From assembly GCA_937928755.1 (NCBI GenBank), contig CALEZI010000044.1, positions 1 to 12,427 on the forward strand: a stretch of DNA of 12,427 nt, written 5' to 3'. Both the position numbers and the translations under genes were made by a program. Below, piece by piece: positions 1 through 6,627 of the stretch. This DNA is from an uncultured Rhodanobacteraceae bacterium (lineage in GTDB: Bacteria; Pseudomonadota; Gammaproteobacteria; Xanthomonadales; SZUA-5). The stretch's first letter is position 1; every line of letters begins with the position of its first letter. The notes beneath the pieces are model-generated. The model ran no database searches and was not told the DNA's origin. It was given only the letters and a program-made list of their open reading frames with translations.

Positions 1-32
1 TGTTCGAGCGCCGATAGCCACCAGGGAGATTC

Positions 33-806
33 ATGAGCATCACCTACAAGACAGCGGCGCAGGCGCACAAGATGCGCGTCGCCGGCCGCCTCGCGGCGGA
101 GGTATTGCAGATGATCCGGCCGCAAGTGCGTGCCGGCGTCAGCACCGATGAACTCGACCGCATCTGCCACGACTACATTGTCAACGTGCAGGGCGGCATT
201 CCTGCGCCACTCAATTACAAGGGATTCCCGCGCTCGATCTGCACCTCGGTCAACAATGTGGTGTGCCATGGCATTCCGGGGCCGAAGGTGCTGAAGGATG
301 GCGATATCGTCAACATCGACGTCACTGTCATCAAGGACGGCTTCCACGGCGACACCAGCCGCATGTTTCATATCGGCGAGACCTCGGTGCTCGCCAGGCG
401 CCTGGTCGACGTGACCCACGCGGCAATGAAACTCGGTATCGAGATGGTCAGGCCCGGCGCGTATCTGGGCGATATCGGCCGCGCCATCCAGCGCCATGTC
501 GAGGCCGAGCGCTTTTCGGTGGTGCGCGAGTACTGCGGCCACGGCATCGGCGAACGCTTTCACGAGGATCCGCAGGTGCTGCACTACTTCGATCCGTCGC
601 GTGGACGTGGCGAAGAACTCAAACCCGGGATGACCTTCACCATCGAGCCGATGGTGAATGCCGGTCAACGCCATGTGCGCCTGCTGCCCGATGGCTGGAC
701 GGTGGTGACCAAGGACCGTTCGCTGTCGGCGCAATGGGAACACACCGTTCTGGTGACCGAAGACGGCTACGAGGTACTGACGCTGGCGGAGGGAGAAGCT
801 CTTTGA
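33..806 (+). CDS. map: Methionine aminopeptidase, type I
   Basis: This cytoplasmic metalloenzyme removes the initiator methionine from new proteins when the second residue is small. The 257-aa length is normal for the short bacterial type I form, which has no N-terminal extension. The five pita-bread metal ligands are all visible: D96 (in NIDVT), D107 (GDTSR), H170 (CGHGIG), E205 (TIEPM) and E236 (QWEHT). H79 in the CHGIP motif and H177 (FHEDP) are the usual substrate-side histidines. The start is supported by AGGGAG at 23-28, four bases before the ATG. The stop overlaps the proposed TTG start of glnD, so the two are probably co-translated. The map-glnD-dapD order matches other gammaproteobacteria. 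Identification is firm. Confidence 0.97.
   Translation: MSITYKTAAQAHKMRVAGRLAAEVLQMIRPQVRAGVSTDELDRICHDYIVNVQGGIPAPLNYKGFPRSICTSVNNVVCHGIPGPKVLKDGDIVNIDVTVIKDGFHGDTSRMFHIGETSVLARRLVDVTHAAMKLGIEMVRPGAYLGDIGRAIQRHVEAERFSVVREYCGHGIGERFHEDPQVLHYFDPSRGRGEELKPGMTFTIEPMVNAGQRHVRLLPDGWTVVTKDRSLSAQWEHTVLVTEDGYEVLTLAEGEAL
788..795 (+). promoter_or_regulatory. Ribosome binding site that fixes a TTG start for glnD
   Basis: GGAGGGAG lies inside the last codons of map, seven bases before TTG at 803-805. The only other nearby in-frame candidate is GTG at 812, which would leave 16 bases. The TTG overlaps the map stop (TTGA: TTG 803-805, TGA 804-806), an arrangement typical of translational coupling. The start inference is by spacing only. 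Confidence 0.6.
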
Positions 807-3424
807 CCATCGTGACGGCGGTGCAGCTGACCACCGCCGACATCAGCGCACGGCGCACGGCGCTGGCGCAGTTCAGGCGCGAGTTGGGGGAAAACTTCCG
901 CCGAACCCGGCGCTCGGCGAGTTGCATACGTGCGCTCAGCGCGCGCATCGACCACGAACTGCGCCAGCTCTGGAAGGAAGCGATGGCCGCAGTGCCGGGC
1001 CGGCAGGCCTGCCTGATCGCCACTGGCGGATACGGACGGCGACAACTGTTTCCCGGGTCCGACATTGATGTCCTGGTGCTTTGCCCGGACATTCGACAGC
1101 CGGAACTGGATGCCGCCGTGCGCGTTTTCCTTGCCGCCGCCTGGGATCTCGGCCTGGAACTGGCGCAGGCCGTGCGCACCCTGCCCGGCCTGGTCGAGTT
1201 CGCCGCGCAGGATCTGTCCGGATTCACGGCGCTGCTGGATGCCCGCTGCCTGATTGGCGATCGCGCGCTGTTCGCAAATCTGGGCACATCGCTGCGGCAA
1301 CCGGCGCTGTGGCCACCCAGCGAGTTTTTGCGCGCCAAGATCGACGAGCGCGACGAGCGCCACGGGCGTCATGCCGACACCGCGCACAATCTCGAGCCCA
1401 ACCTGAAATCGGGTCGTGGCGCGCTGCGCGACCTGCAAACCGCGCGCTGGATCGCCAAGCGTTGTTTCAACGTCGAGCGCTGGCTCGACATGTACGAACG
1501 CGGGCTGCTGGAAAAGGACGAAGCGCGCCGGTTGGCGCGCGCCGAAGCCTGGCTGTCCGATCTGCGCTTTGCGCTGCATGTGCTCAGCGGCCGCCACGAC
1601 GAGCGCGTGTTGTTCGACCACCAGCCCGCCCTCGCGCAATTGTTCGACCTGCCGGCGAGCGGCCCGCGCGAGCATCCGGTCGAGGCGTTGATGCAGCGCT
1701 ATTTCCGTGCCGCCGATGACATCGACCGCTTGTCGCAGGCGCTGATCGAACGCATGTCCGGACGCATCGAAGGCCGTCCCTGGACGCTCTCCACGATTGC
1801 CGGCAGCCAGCATTACGGCTTGCGCGAAGGAACCATCGAAGCGCTCGAGAGTTACTCGGGATTTCGCGCGCCGGTGGATCTGGTCGAACCCTTCCTGTGT
1901 CTGGCGCGCACCCAGGCCTCGCGTTCGATCGGCCCGGATCTGGCCCAGGCACTGGCCGGCACCCTGCCCGGCTACCGACGCACGCTCGCCAGGGATCGCC
2001 TCGCGCATGAGGCACTGGAAGCCATCCTGGCGACCAGGCGCCCATTCCGCGCGCTGACTGAGCTGCATCGCCATCGACTGCTGGGCGCCCTGCTGCCGGC
2101 ATTTGCGCGGGTTACCGGACGCATGCAGTACGACCTGTTTCACGTCTACACGGTCGATCAGCACACGCTGTTCCTGATCCGCAATCTGGAGCGCTTCTTC
2201 GAGCCCGAGGTGGTCGAGCAATACGCGCTGGCCCATGAACTGGCGCAGCGCGTGCGCCAGCCGGAACTGTTGTTTTACGCCGGCCTGTTTCATGACATCG
2301 CCAAAGGCCGCGGCGGCGACCATTCGCAGTTGGGCGCCAGCGATGCCCGACGTTATCTGCGGCGCCTCGATTTTCCGGCGGCCGACGTCGAACTGGTCGC
2401 GTGGCTGGTCGAAAACCACCTGCTGATGTCGACCACGGCGCAAAAGCAGGATATCCAGGATCCAGAGGTGGTGCGCCGCTTCGCCGAACGCGTCGGCGAC
2501 TGGGAACGGCTCGAATGCCTGTACCTGCTGACCGTCGCCGACATTCGCGCGACCAATCCCAAACTGTGGAACGGCTGGAAGAGCCGGCTGCTCGGCGACC
2601 TTTATCAGGCGGCCCGCTTCCAGTTGCGACGCGGCACCGATCAGCCGGTCAACCGCCAGGACCGCGTGCGCGCGACGCGCCTCAAGGCGCTGGAACTGCT
2701 CACCGGCGAGGGCTGCATGTTCAGCGCGGTCGAATCGTTATGGACCGATTTTCCCGAGCAGAGCTTCTGGCGCTACACGCCGGACCAGTTGCGCTGGCTG
2801 ACCCAGGCGATCGTCGCCGCCGGTCGTCCCGGCCAGCCGCTGGTCGCGGTGCGCGCGGTCGGCACCGGCGGCACCCGCGAGATCTTCGTGCGCATGCCGG
2901 ACCAGGCCGGGATCTTCGCCACCATCACCTCCATGCTCGATCGCATGGACCTCTCGGTGATCGCCGCGCGCATCATGACCTGCAAGTCCGGGCATACGCT
3001 GGACACCTTCCAGGTGCTCGACCTGCGCAGGGAAGAACAGGACTCGATGACGCGAAACCTGGAGATCCAGATGGCACTGACGATGGCGTTGTCCGAACAG
3101 CCGTTGAAACCGCGCCTGGCGCGGCGCCGCGCGACGCGCGAGCAACGACTGTTTAAGTTCGCGCCACAGATCGCATTCGAAACGCGCCCCGACGACGGCG
3201 GCACGAAGTTGTCGTTGGTATGCCCGGACCGTCCCGGACTGTTGGCCTCGGTCGCACACGCTTTCCGCGACGCCGATGTGCGCGTGCACTCGGCCCGCAT
3301 CGCCACCTTCGGCGAACGCGCCGAGGACTTTTTCACCGTCACCACCCAGGATGGGCATCGGCTCGACGAGCCCGCGGCAGCGCGCTTGCGCGAGGCACTG
3401 ATGGTGCGGCTCGGGGATGCGTGA
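803..3424 (+). CDS. glnD: Bifunctional [protein-PII] uridylyltransferase / uridylyl-removing enzyme
   Basis: GlnD is the cytoplasmic nitrogen sensor: it uridylylates PII proteins (GlnB/GlnK) when glutamine is low and removes UMP when glutamine is high. From the TTG at 803 the protein is 873 aa, the usual length. The open frame reaches back to 263, but that part is a shadow of map. Domains in order: nucleotidyltransferase with GGYGRR at 75-80 and GSDIDVLVL at 85-93 (metal-binding D87 and D89); the GlnD-specific stretch EPNLKSGRGALRDL at 198-211; an HD hydrolase domain with FHDIAKGRGGDHS at 496-508 (H497, D498); and two C-terminal ACT domains, at about 692-765 (VRMPDQAGIFATI) and 803-870 (VCPDRPGLLASV), which bind glutamine in this family. 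No key residue is missing. It overlaps map by four bases. A repeat hairpin starts 11 bases after its stop. Identification is firm; the exact start is less certain. Confidence 0.96.
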   Translation: MTIVTAVQLTTADISARRTALAQFRRELGENFRRTRRSASCIRALSARIDHELRQLWKEAMAAVPGRQACLIATGGYGRRQLFPGSDIDVLVLCPDIRQPELDAAVRVFLAAAWDLGLELAQAVRTLPGLVEFAAQDLSGFTALLDARCLIGDRALFANLGTSLRQPALWPPSEFLRAKIDERDERHGRHADTAHNLEPNLKSGRGALRDLQTARWIAKRCFNVERWLDMYERGLLEKDEARRLARAEAWLSDLRFALHVLSGRHDERVLFDHQPALAQLFDLPASGPREHPVEALMQRYFRAADDIDRLSQALIERMSGRIEGRPWTLSTIAGSQHYGLREGTIEALESYSGFRAPVDLVEPFLCLARTQASRSIGPDLAQALAGTLPGYRRTLARDRLAHEALEAILATRRPFRALTELHRHRLLGALLPAFARVTGRMQYDLFHVYTVDQHTLFLIRNLERFFEPEVVEQYALAHELAQRVRQPELLFYAGLFHDIAKGRGGDHSQLGASDARRYLRRLDFPAADVELVAWLVENHLLMSTTAQKQDIQDPEVVRRFAERVGDWERLECLYLLTVADIRATNPKLWNGWKSRLLGDLYQAARFQLRRGTDQPVNRQDRVRATRLKALELLTGEGCMFSAVESLWTDFPEQSFWRYTPDQLRWLTQAIVAAGRPGQPLVAVRAVGTGGTREIFVRMPDQAGIFATITSMLDRMDLSVIAARIMTCKSGHTLDTFQVLDLRREEQDSMTRNLEIQMALTMALSEQPLKPRLARRRATREQRLFKFAPQIAFETRPDDGGTKLSLVCPDRPGLLASVAHAFRDADVRVHSARIATFGERAEDFFTVTTQDGHRLDEPAAARLREALMVRLGDA

Positions 3425-3434
3425 TGAAGTGGTC

Positions 3435-3516
3435 AAACGTGAAACGTGAAACGTCAACTGGCTCTCGCTCTGATTGACGTTTCACGTTTCACGTTTCACG
3501 TTTAGCCTTTGCCCTG
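3435..3516. repeat. Heptad-based inverted repeat, copy 1 (glnD-dapD gap)
   Basis: The left arm at 3435-3457 is built from AAACGTG heptads ending in CGTCAA. It is perfectly complementary over 23 bases to 3474-3496, leaving a 16-base loop. The right arm runs on for another heptad to 3503 and is followed by CCTTTGCCCTG at 3506-3516. The same layout, including that trailing 11-mer, recurs at 4897-5006. The element fills most of the 116-base glnD-dapD gap, and dapD starts 24 bases after it. There is no T-run, so it is not an ordinary intrinsic terminator, though the hairpin could slow polymerase or protect mRNA ends. It looks like a dispersed repeat family; I cannot name one. Confidence 0.85.
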
Positions 3517-3540
3517 AACATCGAACCCGCGCGAGCCTGC

Positions 3541-4350
3541 ATGCAATCCCTGATCGAACAAGCTTTCGAAAACCGCAACGACATTGCCCCCGGCCGCGTA
3601 CCCGCCGACGTAGCCACCGCCATCGAGTCGGTGATGTTCGGCCTGGAAGCCGGCACCCTGCGGGTTGCGGAACCCGGTTACGACGGCTGGCGCGTCAATC
3701 AATGGATCAAGAAGGCGGTGCTGCTGTACTTCCGCATCCACGCAACCGAGGTCTTGCCGTCCTCCCCGAGCAACTTCTACGACAAGGTGCCGCTGCGTTT
3801 TGCCGGAACCGACGAAGCCGCCTTTGCTTCCGTGGGCGCGCGCATCGTGCCTGGCGCCGTGGTGCGCCGTGGCGCCTATCTCGGGCGCAACGTGGTGGTG
3901 ATGCCCAGTTTCGTCAACATCGGCGCGTATGTCGGCGAAGGCACGATGGTCGACACCTGGGCGACGGTGGGTTCCTGCGCGCAGATCGGCCGCAATGTGC
4001 ACCTGTCCGGCGGCGCCGGCATTGGCGGCGTGCTGGAGCCGCTGCAGGCGGCGCCGACCATCATCGAGGACGACTGCTTCATCGGCGCCCGCTCGGAAGT
4101 GGTCGAAGGCGTGATCGTCGAACGCGGAAGCGTGATCGGCATGGGCGTGTTCATCGGCCAGAGCACGCGCATCTACGACCGCGCCACCCGCGAAGTCAGC
4201 TACGGCCGCGTGCCCGCAGGATCGGTGGTGGTCGCCGGTTCGCTGCCGGCGGCCGATGGCAGCCACAGCCTGTATGCGGCGATCATCGTCAAGCGCGTGG
4301 ATGAGAAGACGCGCAGCAAGACCAGCTTGAACGAGTTGCTGCGCGATTGA
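3541..4350 (+). CDS. dapD: 2,3,4,5-tetrahydropyridine-2,6-dicarboxylate N-succinyltransferase
   Basis: DapD transfers a succinyl group from succinyl-CoA to tetrahydrodipicolinate, the first committed step of the succinylase branch to meso-diaminopimelate and lysine. It acts in the cytoplasm as a trimer. The protein is 269 aa, normal for the family. The N-terminus (QSLIEQAFENR) matches the usual DapD start, followed by a helical domain with GWRVNQWIKKAVLLYFR at 49-65. From about 98 onward the left-handed beta-helix hexapeptide repeats are plain (GARIVPGAVVRRGAYLG, then FVNIGAYVGEGTMVDTW). The family's catalytic aspartate appears to be D138 (MVDTW), with acidic E186 in SEVVEG. The ATG has no clear Shine-Dalgarno sequence, only a weak GAG, yet the N-terminal match supports it. 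The stop codon lies inside a 20-bp tandem duplication. It lies between repeat hairpins, so it may be transcribed separately from glnD. Confidence 0.96.
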   Translation: MQSLIEQAFENRNDIAPGRVPADVATAIESVMFGLEAGTLRVAEPGYDGWRVNQWIKKAVLLYFRIHATEVLPSSPSNFYDKVPLRFAGTDEAAFASVGARIVPGAVVRRGAYLGRNVVVMPSFVNIGAYVGEGTMVDTWATVGSCAQIGRNVHLSGGAGIGGVLEPLQAAPTIIEDDCFIGARSEVVEGVIVERGSVIGMGVFIGQSTRIYDRATREVSYGRVPAGSVVVAGSLPAADGSHSLYAAIIVKRVDEKTRSKTSLNELLRD

Positions 4351-4384
4351 TGCAGGAGCGACGTGATTGATGTAGGAGCGACGT
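4345..4384. repeat. 20-bp tandem duplication spanning the dapD stop
   Basis: Bases 4345-4364 and 4365-4384 are the same 20-mer with one mismatch (C at 4353, T at 4373). The first copy includes the last dapD codon (GAT) and TGA. The second copy forms the outer left edge of the REP hairpin at 4371-4466. It appears that the left end of the REP was duplicated, or that the REP inserted at a similar sequence and left a partial copy. Confidence 0.8.
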
Positions 4385-4466
4385 GTACGTCGCGACCGGC
4401 GTCGACGAATTTCGGATCGTGCGCCAGTTGGTATTTCGCGGTCGCGACGTACACGTCGCTCCTACA
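4371..4466. repeat. REP-type element with a perfect 28-bp inverted repeat
   Basis: Bases 4371-4398 are perfectly complementary to 4439-4466. The arms begin TGTAGGAGCGACGTG and contain a second small palindrome (GACGTGTACGTC) of their own. The 40-base interior is not repetitive. This resembles the GTAGGAGCGAC...GTCGCGACC REP pairs common in Xanthomonadaceae and pseudomonads, where two head-to-head REPs form a BIME (general knowledge, no search run). It fills the dapD-yffB gap and ends 14 bases before the yffB ATG. A long hairpin could affect mRNA stability or the ratio of the two products. Confidence 0.85.
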
Positions 4467-4480
4467 AGTCGAAGGACCCC

Positions 4481-4846
4481 ATGCCCACCCTCTACGGCCT
4501 CCCCCAATGCGACACCTGCAAGAAGGCGCGCGCCTGGTTGTCGGCAAATGGTATTGCCCATGAATTCATCGACTACCGCGCACAGCCACTGTCACCCGCG
4601 CAAATCGAAGCAGCAGCGGCGCTCGGCTGGGACAAGCTGATCAACCGCAGCAGCACCACATGGCGTCAGTTGACCGATGAAGAAAAATCCGCGAACTCGG
4701 CGGACGAATGGCTGGCGCTGGCCATCGCCCATCCAACGCTGATCCGCCGCCCGTTGCTGATCGACGATACCTACATGGACGCCGGCTTTGCCGAAGCCCG
4801 CTACGCTGCCCACTTTTCCCCGGAAACATCGGGTGAACGACGGTAG
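4481..4846 (+). CDS. yffB: YffB-type ArsC/Spx family protein
   Basis: This is a 121-aa thioredoxin-fold protein of the ArsC/Spx superfamily. It opens with TLYGLPQCDTCKKARAWL (3-20), giving C10 and C13 as a CXXC pair, and has STTWRQLTDEEK at 58-69 and RRPLLID at 89-95. This pattern is closest to YffB, which often has only the first cysteine. A true arsenate reductase role is not supported: there is no arsenic-resistance neighbour, and the RPL motif is shared across the whole superfamily. In E. coli yffB also lies directly upstream of dapE, so the position supports the assignment. The start has GAAGGA at 4471-4476, four bases before the ATG. The physiological role is unproven; a thiol or glutathione-linked activity is the usual suggestion. 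Family confident, exact function not. Confidence 0.88.
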   Translation: MPTLYGLPQCDTCKKARAWLSANGIAHEFIDYRAQPLSPAQIEAAAALGWDKLINRSSTTWRQLTDEEKSANSADEWLALAIAHPTLIRRPLLIDDTYMDAGFAEARYAAHFSPETSGERR

Positions 4847-4896
4847 CTCATGCGCGGCAGGTCGAATTTGAACGAATTGCTGCAGGAGTGCTGAAC

Positions 4897-5006
4897 AGGT
4901 GAAAGGTGAAACGTGAAACGTCAATTCGAAGCGCGCTTTGATTGACGTTTCACCTTTTCACGTTTCACGTTTCACCTTTCACCTTTCACGTTTCCCCTTT
5001 GCCCTG
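4897..5006. repeat. Heptad-based inverted repeat, copy 2 (yffB-dapE gap)
   Basis: The second copy of the element at 3435-3516. The left arm, 4897-4925, pairs in two blocks: 4913-4925 with 4941-4953 (13 bp, 15-base loop), and 4897-4912 with 4969-4984 (16 bp). The 15 bases at 4954-4968 on the right arm have no partner and are themselves a TTTCACG-type repeat, so the right arm has grown by about two heptads. It ends with the same CCTTTGCCCTG (4996-5006) as copy 1. It lies 38 bases before the dapE start. Confidence 0.85.
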
Positions 5007-5044
5007 CTTGCCGCCCACCCACCCATCGCCCGGAGCCCCGCCGC

Positions 5045-6175
5045 TTGAACGACGAAGTCCTCCATCTCACCGAAGCCCTGGTCGCCCGCGCCTCGGTCAC
5101 ACCAGACGATGCCGGTTGCCAGGCTTTGATCGCGCAGCGACTGCGCGCCGCAGGTTTCCAGACCCACGCCCTGCGTTTCGGCGAGACCGACAACCTGTGG
5201 GCCACGCACGGCAGCGGCGCACCGGTGCTGGCACTGGTTGGCCATACCGATGTGGTGCCACCGGGGCCGCTGGAGCAGTGGACCAGCCCGCCGTTCCAGC
5301 CCACGCGCCGCGAGGGACGTATCTACGGCCGCGGCGCGGCCGACATGAAGTCGTCGATCGCGGCACTCACGCTGGCCGCCGAACGCTTTGTCGCGACCAA
5401 TCCGGATCACCTGGGCACACTGGCGATCCTCTACACCAGCGACGAGGAAGGCCCGGCAAGGGACGGCATCCAGGCGGTGATGCCGTGGCTGGCCGAGCGC
5501 GGGATTCGCCTGGATTACGCGCTGATCGGCGAGCCTTCATCCGAGTCACGCCAGGGCGATCGCATCCGCATCGGTCGCCGCGGCTCGATGCACGGCTACC
5601 TCACCATCAAGGGTATCCAGGGGCACGTCGCCTACCCTGATCTCGCGCGCAATCCGATCCACCAGTTCGCGCCGGCGCTGGTCGATCTCGTCAACACCCG
5701 TTTCGACGAGGGCAATGCGCACTTTCCGCCGACCTCGTTCCAGATCTACGAGGTCAAGGCCGGCACCGGCGCCAACAACGTGATTCCCGGCGAGCTCAGC
5801 GTCAACTTCAATTTTCGCTTCGGCACGGCCTCCAGCGAGACCAGCCTGCGCGCGGCAGTCGAAGCCATCCTGCATCGCCACGGCTTGACCTTCGAGTTAC
5901 GCACGCGCGTCGCCAGTGCGCCGTTCCTGACTGGCCCGACCACCCTGATCGACGCCGTGGTCGCCAGTTGCCGCGAGCACCTCGATGTGAATCCGCTGCT
6001 CGACACCGGCGGCGGCACCTCGGATGGCCGCTTCATCGCGCCGACCGGCGCCGAGGTCGTCGAACTCGGGCCGATCAACGACAGCATCCACAAGGTCGAT
6101 GAGTGGGTGACGATTGCGGATCTGGAACCACTGGCACAAGCTTACGGCGGCGTGATCGGGCGGCTGCTGCGCTGA
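5045..6175 (+). CDS. dapE: Succinyl-diaminopimelate desuccinylase
   Basis: DapE hydrolyses N-succinyl-LL-diaminopimelate to LL-diaminopimelate and succinate, using two zinc ions in the cytoplasm. It belongs to the M20 peptidase family. The 376-aa protein has every expected residue, at the positions I recall for the Haemophilus enzyme: H67 and D69 (VGHTDVVPPG), D100 (GRGAADMKSS), catalytic E134 and zinc ligand E135 (TSDEEGPA), E163 (IGEPSS) and H349 (DSIHKVDEW). TGGGTSDGRF at 321-330 is the family signature. The start is a TTG with GGAG at 5032-5035, nine bases upstream; the next residues (NDEVLHLTEALVARASVTPDDAGCQ, in two parts 2-14 and 15-26) align with known DapE starts, so no earlier start is needed. 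It works in the same pathway as dapD, with yffB between them. Identification is firm. Confidence 0.97.
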   Translation: MNDEVLHLTEALVARASVTPDDAGCQALIAQRLRAAGFQTHALRFGETDNLWATHGSGAPVLALVGHTDVVPPGPLEQWTSPPFQPTRREGRIYGRGAADMKSSIAALTLAAERFVATNPDHLGTLAILYTSDEEGPARDGIQAVMPWLAERGIRLDYALIGEPSSESRQGDRIRIGRRGSMHGYLTIKGIQGHVAYPDLARNPIHQFAPALVDLVNTRFDEGNAHFPPTSFQIYEVKAGTGANNVIPGELSVNFNFRFGTASSETSLRAAVEAILHRHGLTFELRTRVASAPFLTGPTTLIDAVVASCREHLDVNPLLDTGGGTSDGRFIAPTGAEVVELGPINDSIHKVDEWVTIADLEPLAQAYGGVIGRLLR

Positions 6176-6203
6176 CTGCGGATACCGTCAGTGCATCGGA
6201 CCC

Positions 6204-6377
6204 TGTGGGAGCGGGCTTGCCCCGCAAGCCCTTCTGGCGCTGTGGGAGCGGGTTCACCCCGCGAGCTTCTGGGTTTTTGTCGAAGAGCTTGCCCCGCGAG
6301 CCCTTCTGGCTTGCTGTGGGAGCGGGTTCACCCCGCGAGCTTCTCGCTTTTTGTCGAAGCGGGCTTGCCCCGCGATC
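6204..6377 (+). repeat. REP cluster, five forward units
   Basis: Five hairpin units read on this strand: 6204-6229, 6241-6266, 6282-6302 (5' end degenerate), 6315-6340 and 6356-6377 (5' end degenerate). Full units start TGTGGGAGCGGG, have a four-base loop (CTTG or TTCA) and close with CCCCGCGAGC. Units 2+3 and 4+5 form a larger direct repeat: 6241-6281 and 6315-6355 share the first 30 bases and then TTTTTGTCGAAG. This is a REP/BIME-type array duplicated in pairs. It begins 28 bases after the dapE stop. The first hairpins may act as a transcript end for dapE, but no clean T-run follows the first one. Confidence 0.88.
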
Positions 6378-6391
6378 TTGAAAAGCAGGAA

Positions 6392-6524
6392 CTCGCGACG
6401 CAAGTTCGCACCCACATTCAGCCACAGCTCGCGACGCGAGGTCGCTCCCACATTCAGCCGCGGCTCGCGACGCAATGTCGCTCCCACATCCAAGCCACAG
6501 CTCGCGACGCAAGTTGGCTCCCAC
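6392..6524 (-). repeat. REP cluster, four reverse units, 36-bp period
   Basis: Four units in the opposite orientation lie at 6392-6416, 6427-6452, 6463-6488 and 6500-6524, separated by related 10-11 base linkers (such as TTCAGCCACA). Read on the complement each begins GTGGGAGCGA and ends GTCGCGAGC. The outer bases match the forward units, but the stem is GCGAC/GTCGC rather than GCGGG/CCCGC, so both sides of the stem have changed together. With the forward cluster, this accounts for most of the 452-base gap between dapE and the next gene; I see no RNA or protein gene there. Confidence 0.85.
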
Positions 6525-6564
6525 TGCCGGCTCACAGTTCCCACCCCGTCACACTTCCGGGACA

Positions 6565-6592
6565 TTCGCCCACGTCGCAATGGGTTTACAAT
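6565..6592 (+). promoter_or_regulatory. Weak candidate sigma-70 promoter for the 656-aa gene
   Basis: TACAAT at 6587-6592 is one base from the -10 consensus. A poor -35 match, TTCGCC at 6565-6570, lies 16 bases upstream. It sits just after the REP array, 36 bases before the ATG at 6628, which is a sensible position. Only the -10 is convincing. Confidence 0.35.
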
Positions 6593-6627
6593 CAGAGCGA
6601 TAACTCAACGACCAATCGAGCCGAACG

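Noticed and set aside
263..802. The glnD reading frame stays open back to 263.
   Set aside because: This stretch is a shadow of map in another frame, with an Arg-rich translation unlike any GlnD. The TTG at 803 gives normal GlnD length and has a good ribosome site.
767..2443. A 558-codon - strand frame inside glnD.
   Set aside because: It lies fully opposite an intact GlnD with all motifs, so it is a shadow.
3435..3503. Intrinsic terminator after glnD.
   Set aside because: The stem is long but AT/GC mixed and not followed by a T-run; the same element recurs elsewhere as a dispersed repeat.
4481..4846. Arsenate reductase (ArsC).
   Set aside because: The closest pattern is YffB, the neighbour is dapE as in E. 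coli, and there are no ars genes; a CXXC alone does not show arsenate reduction.
6392..6524. Regular 36-bp period suggests a CRISPR array.
   Set aside because: The 'spacers' are only 10-11 bases and resemble each other, the repeats vary and form REP hairpins, and no cas gene is near.
6254..6580. Small open frames over the REP array, on both strands.
   Set aside because: Their translations are repeats of the REP sequence itself, without a ribosome site or domain.
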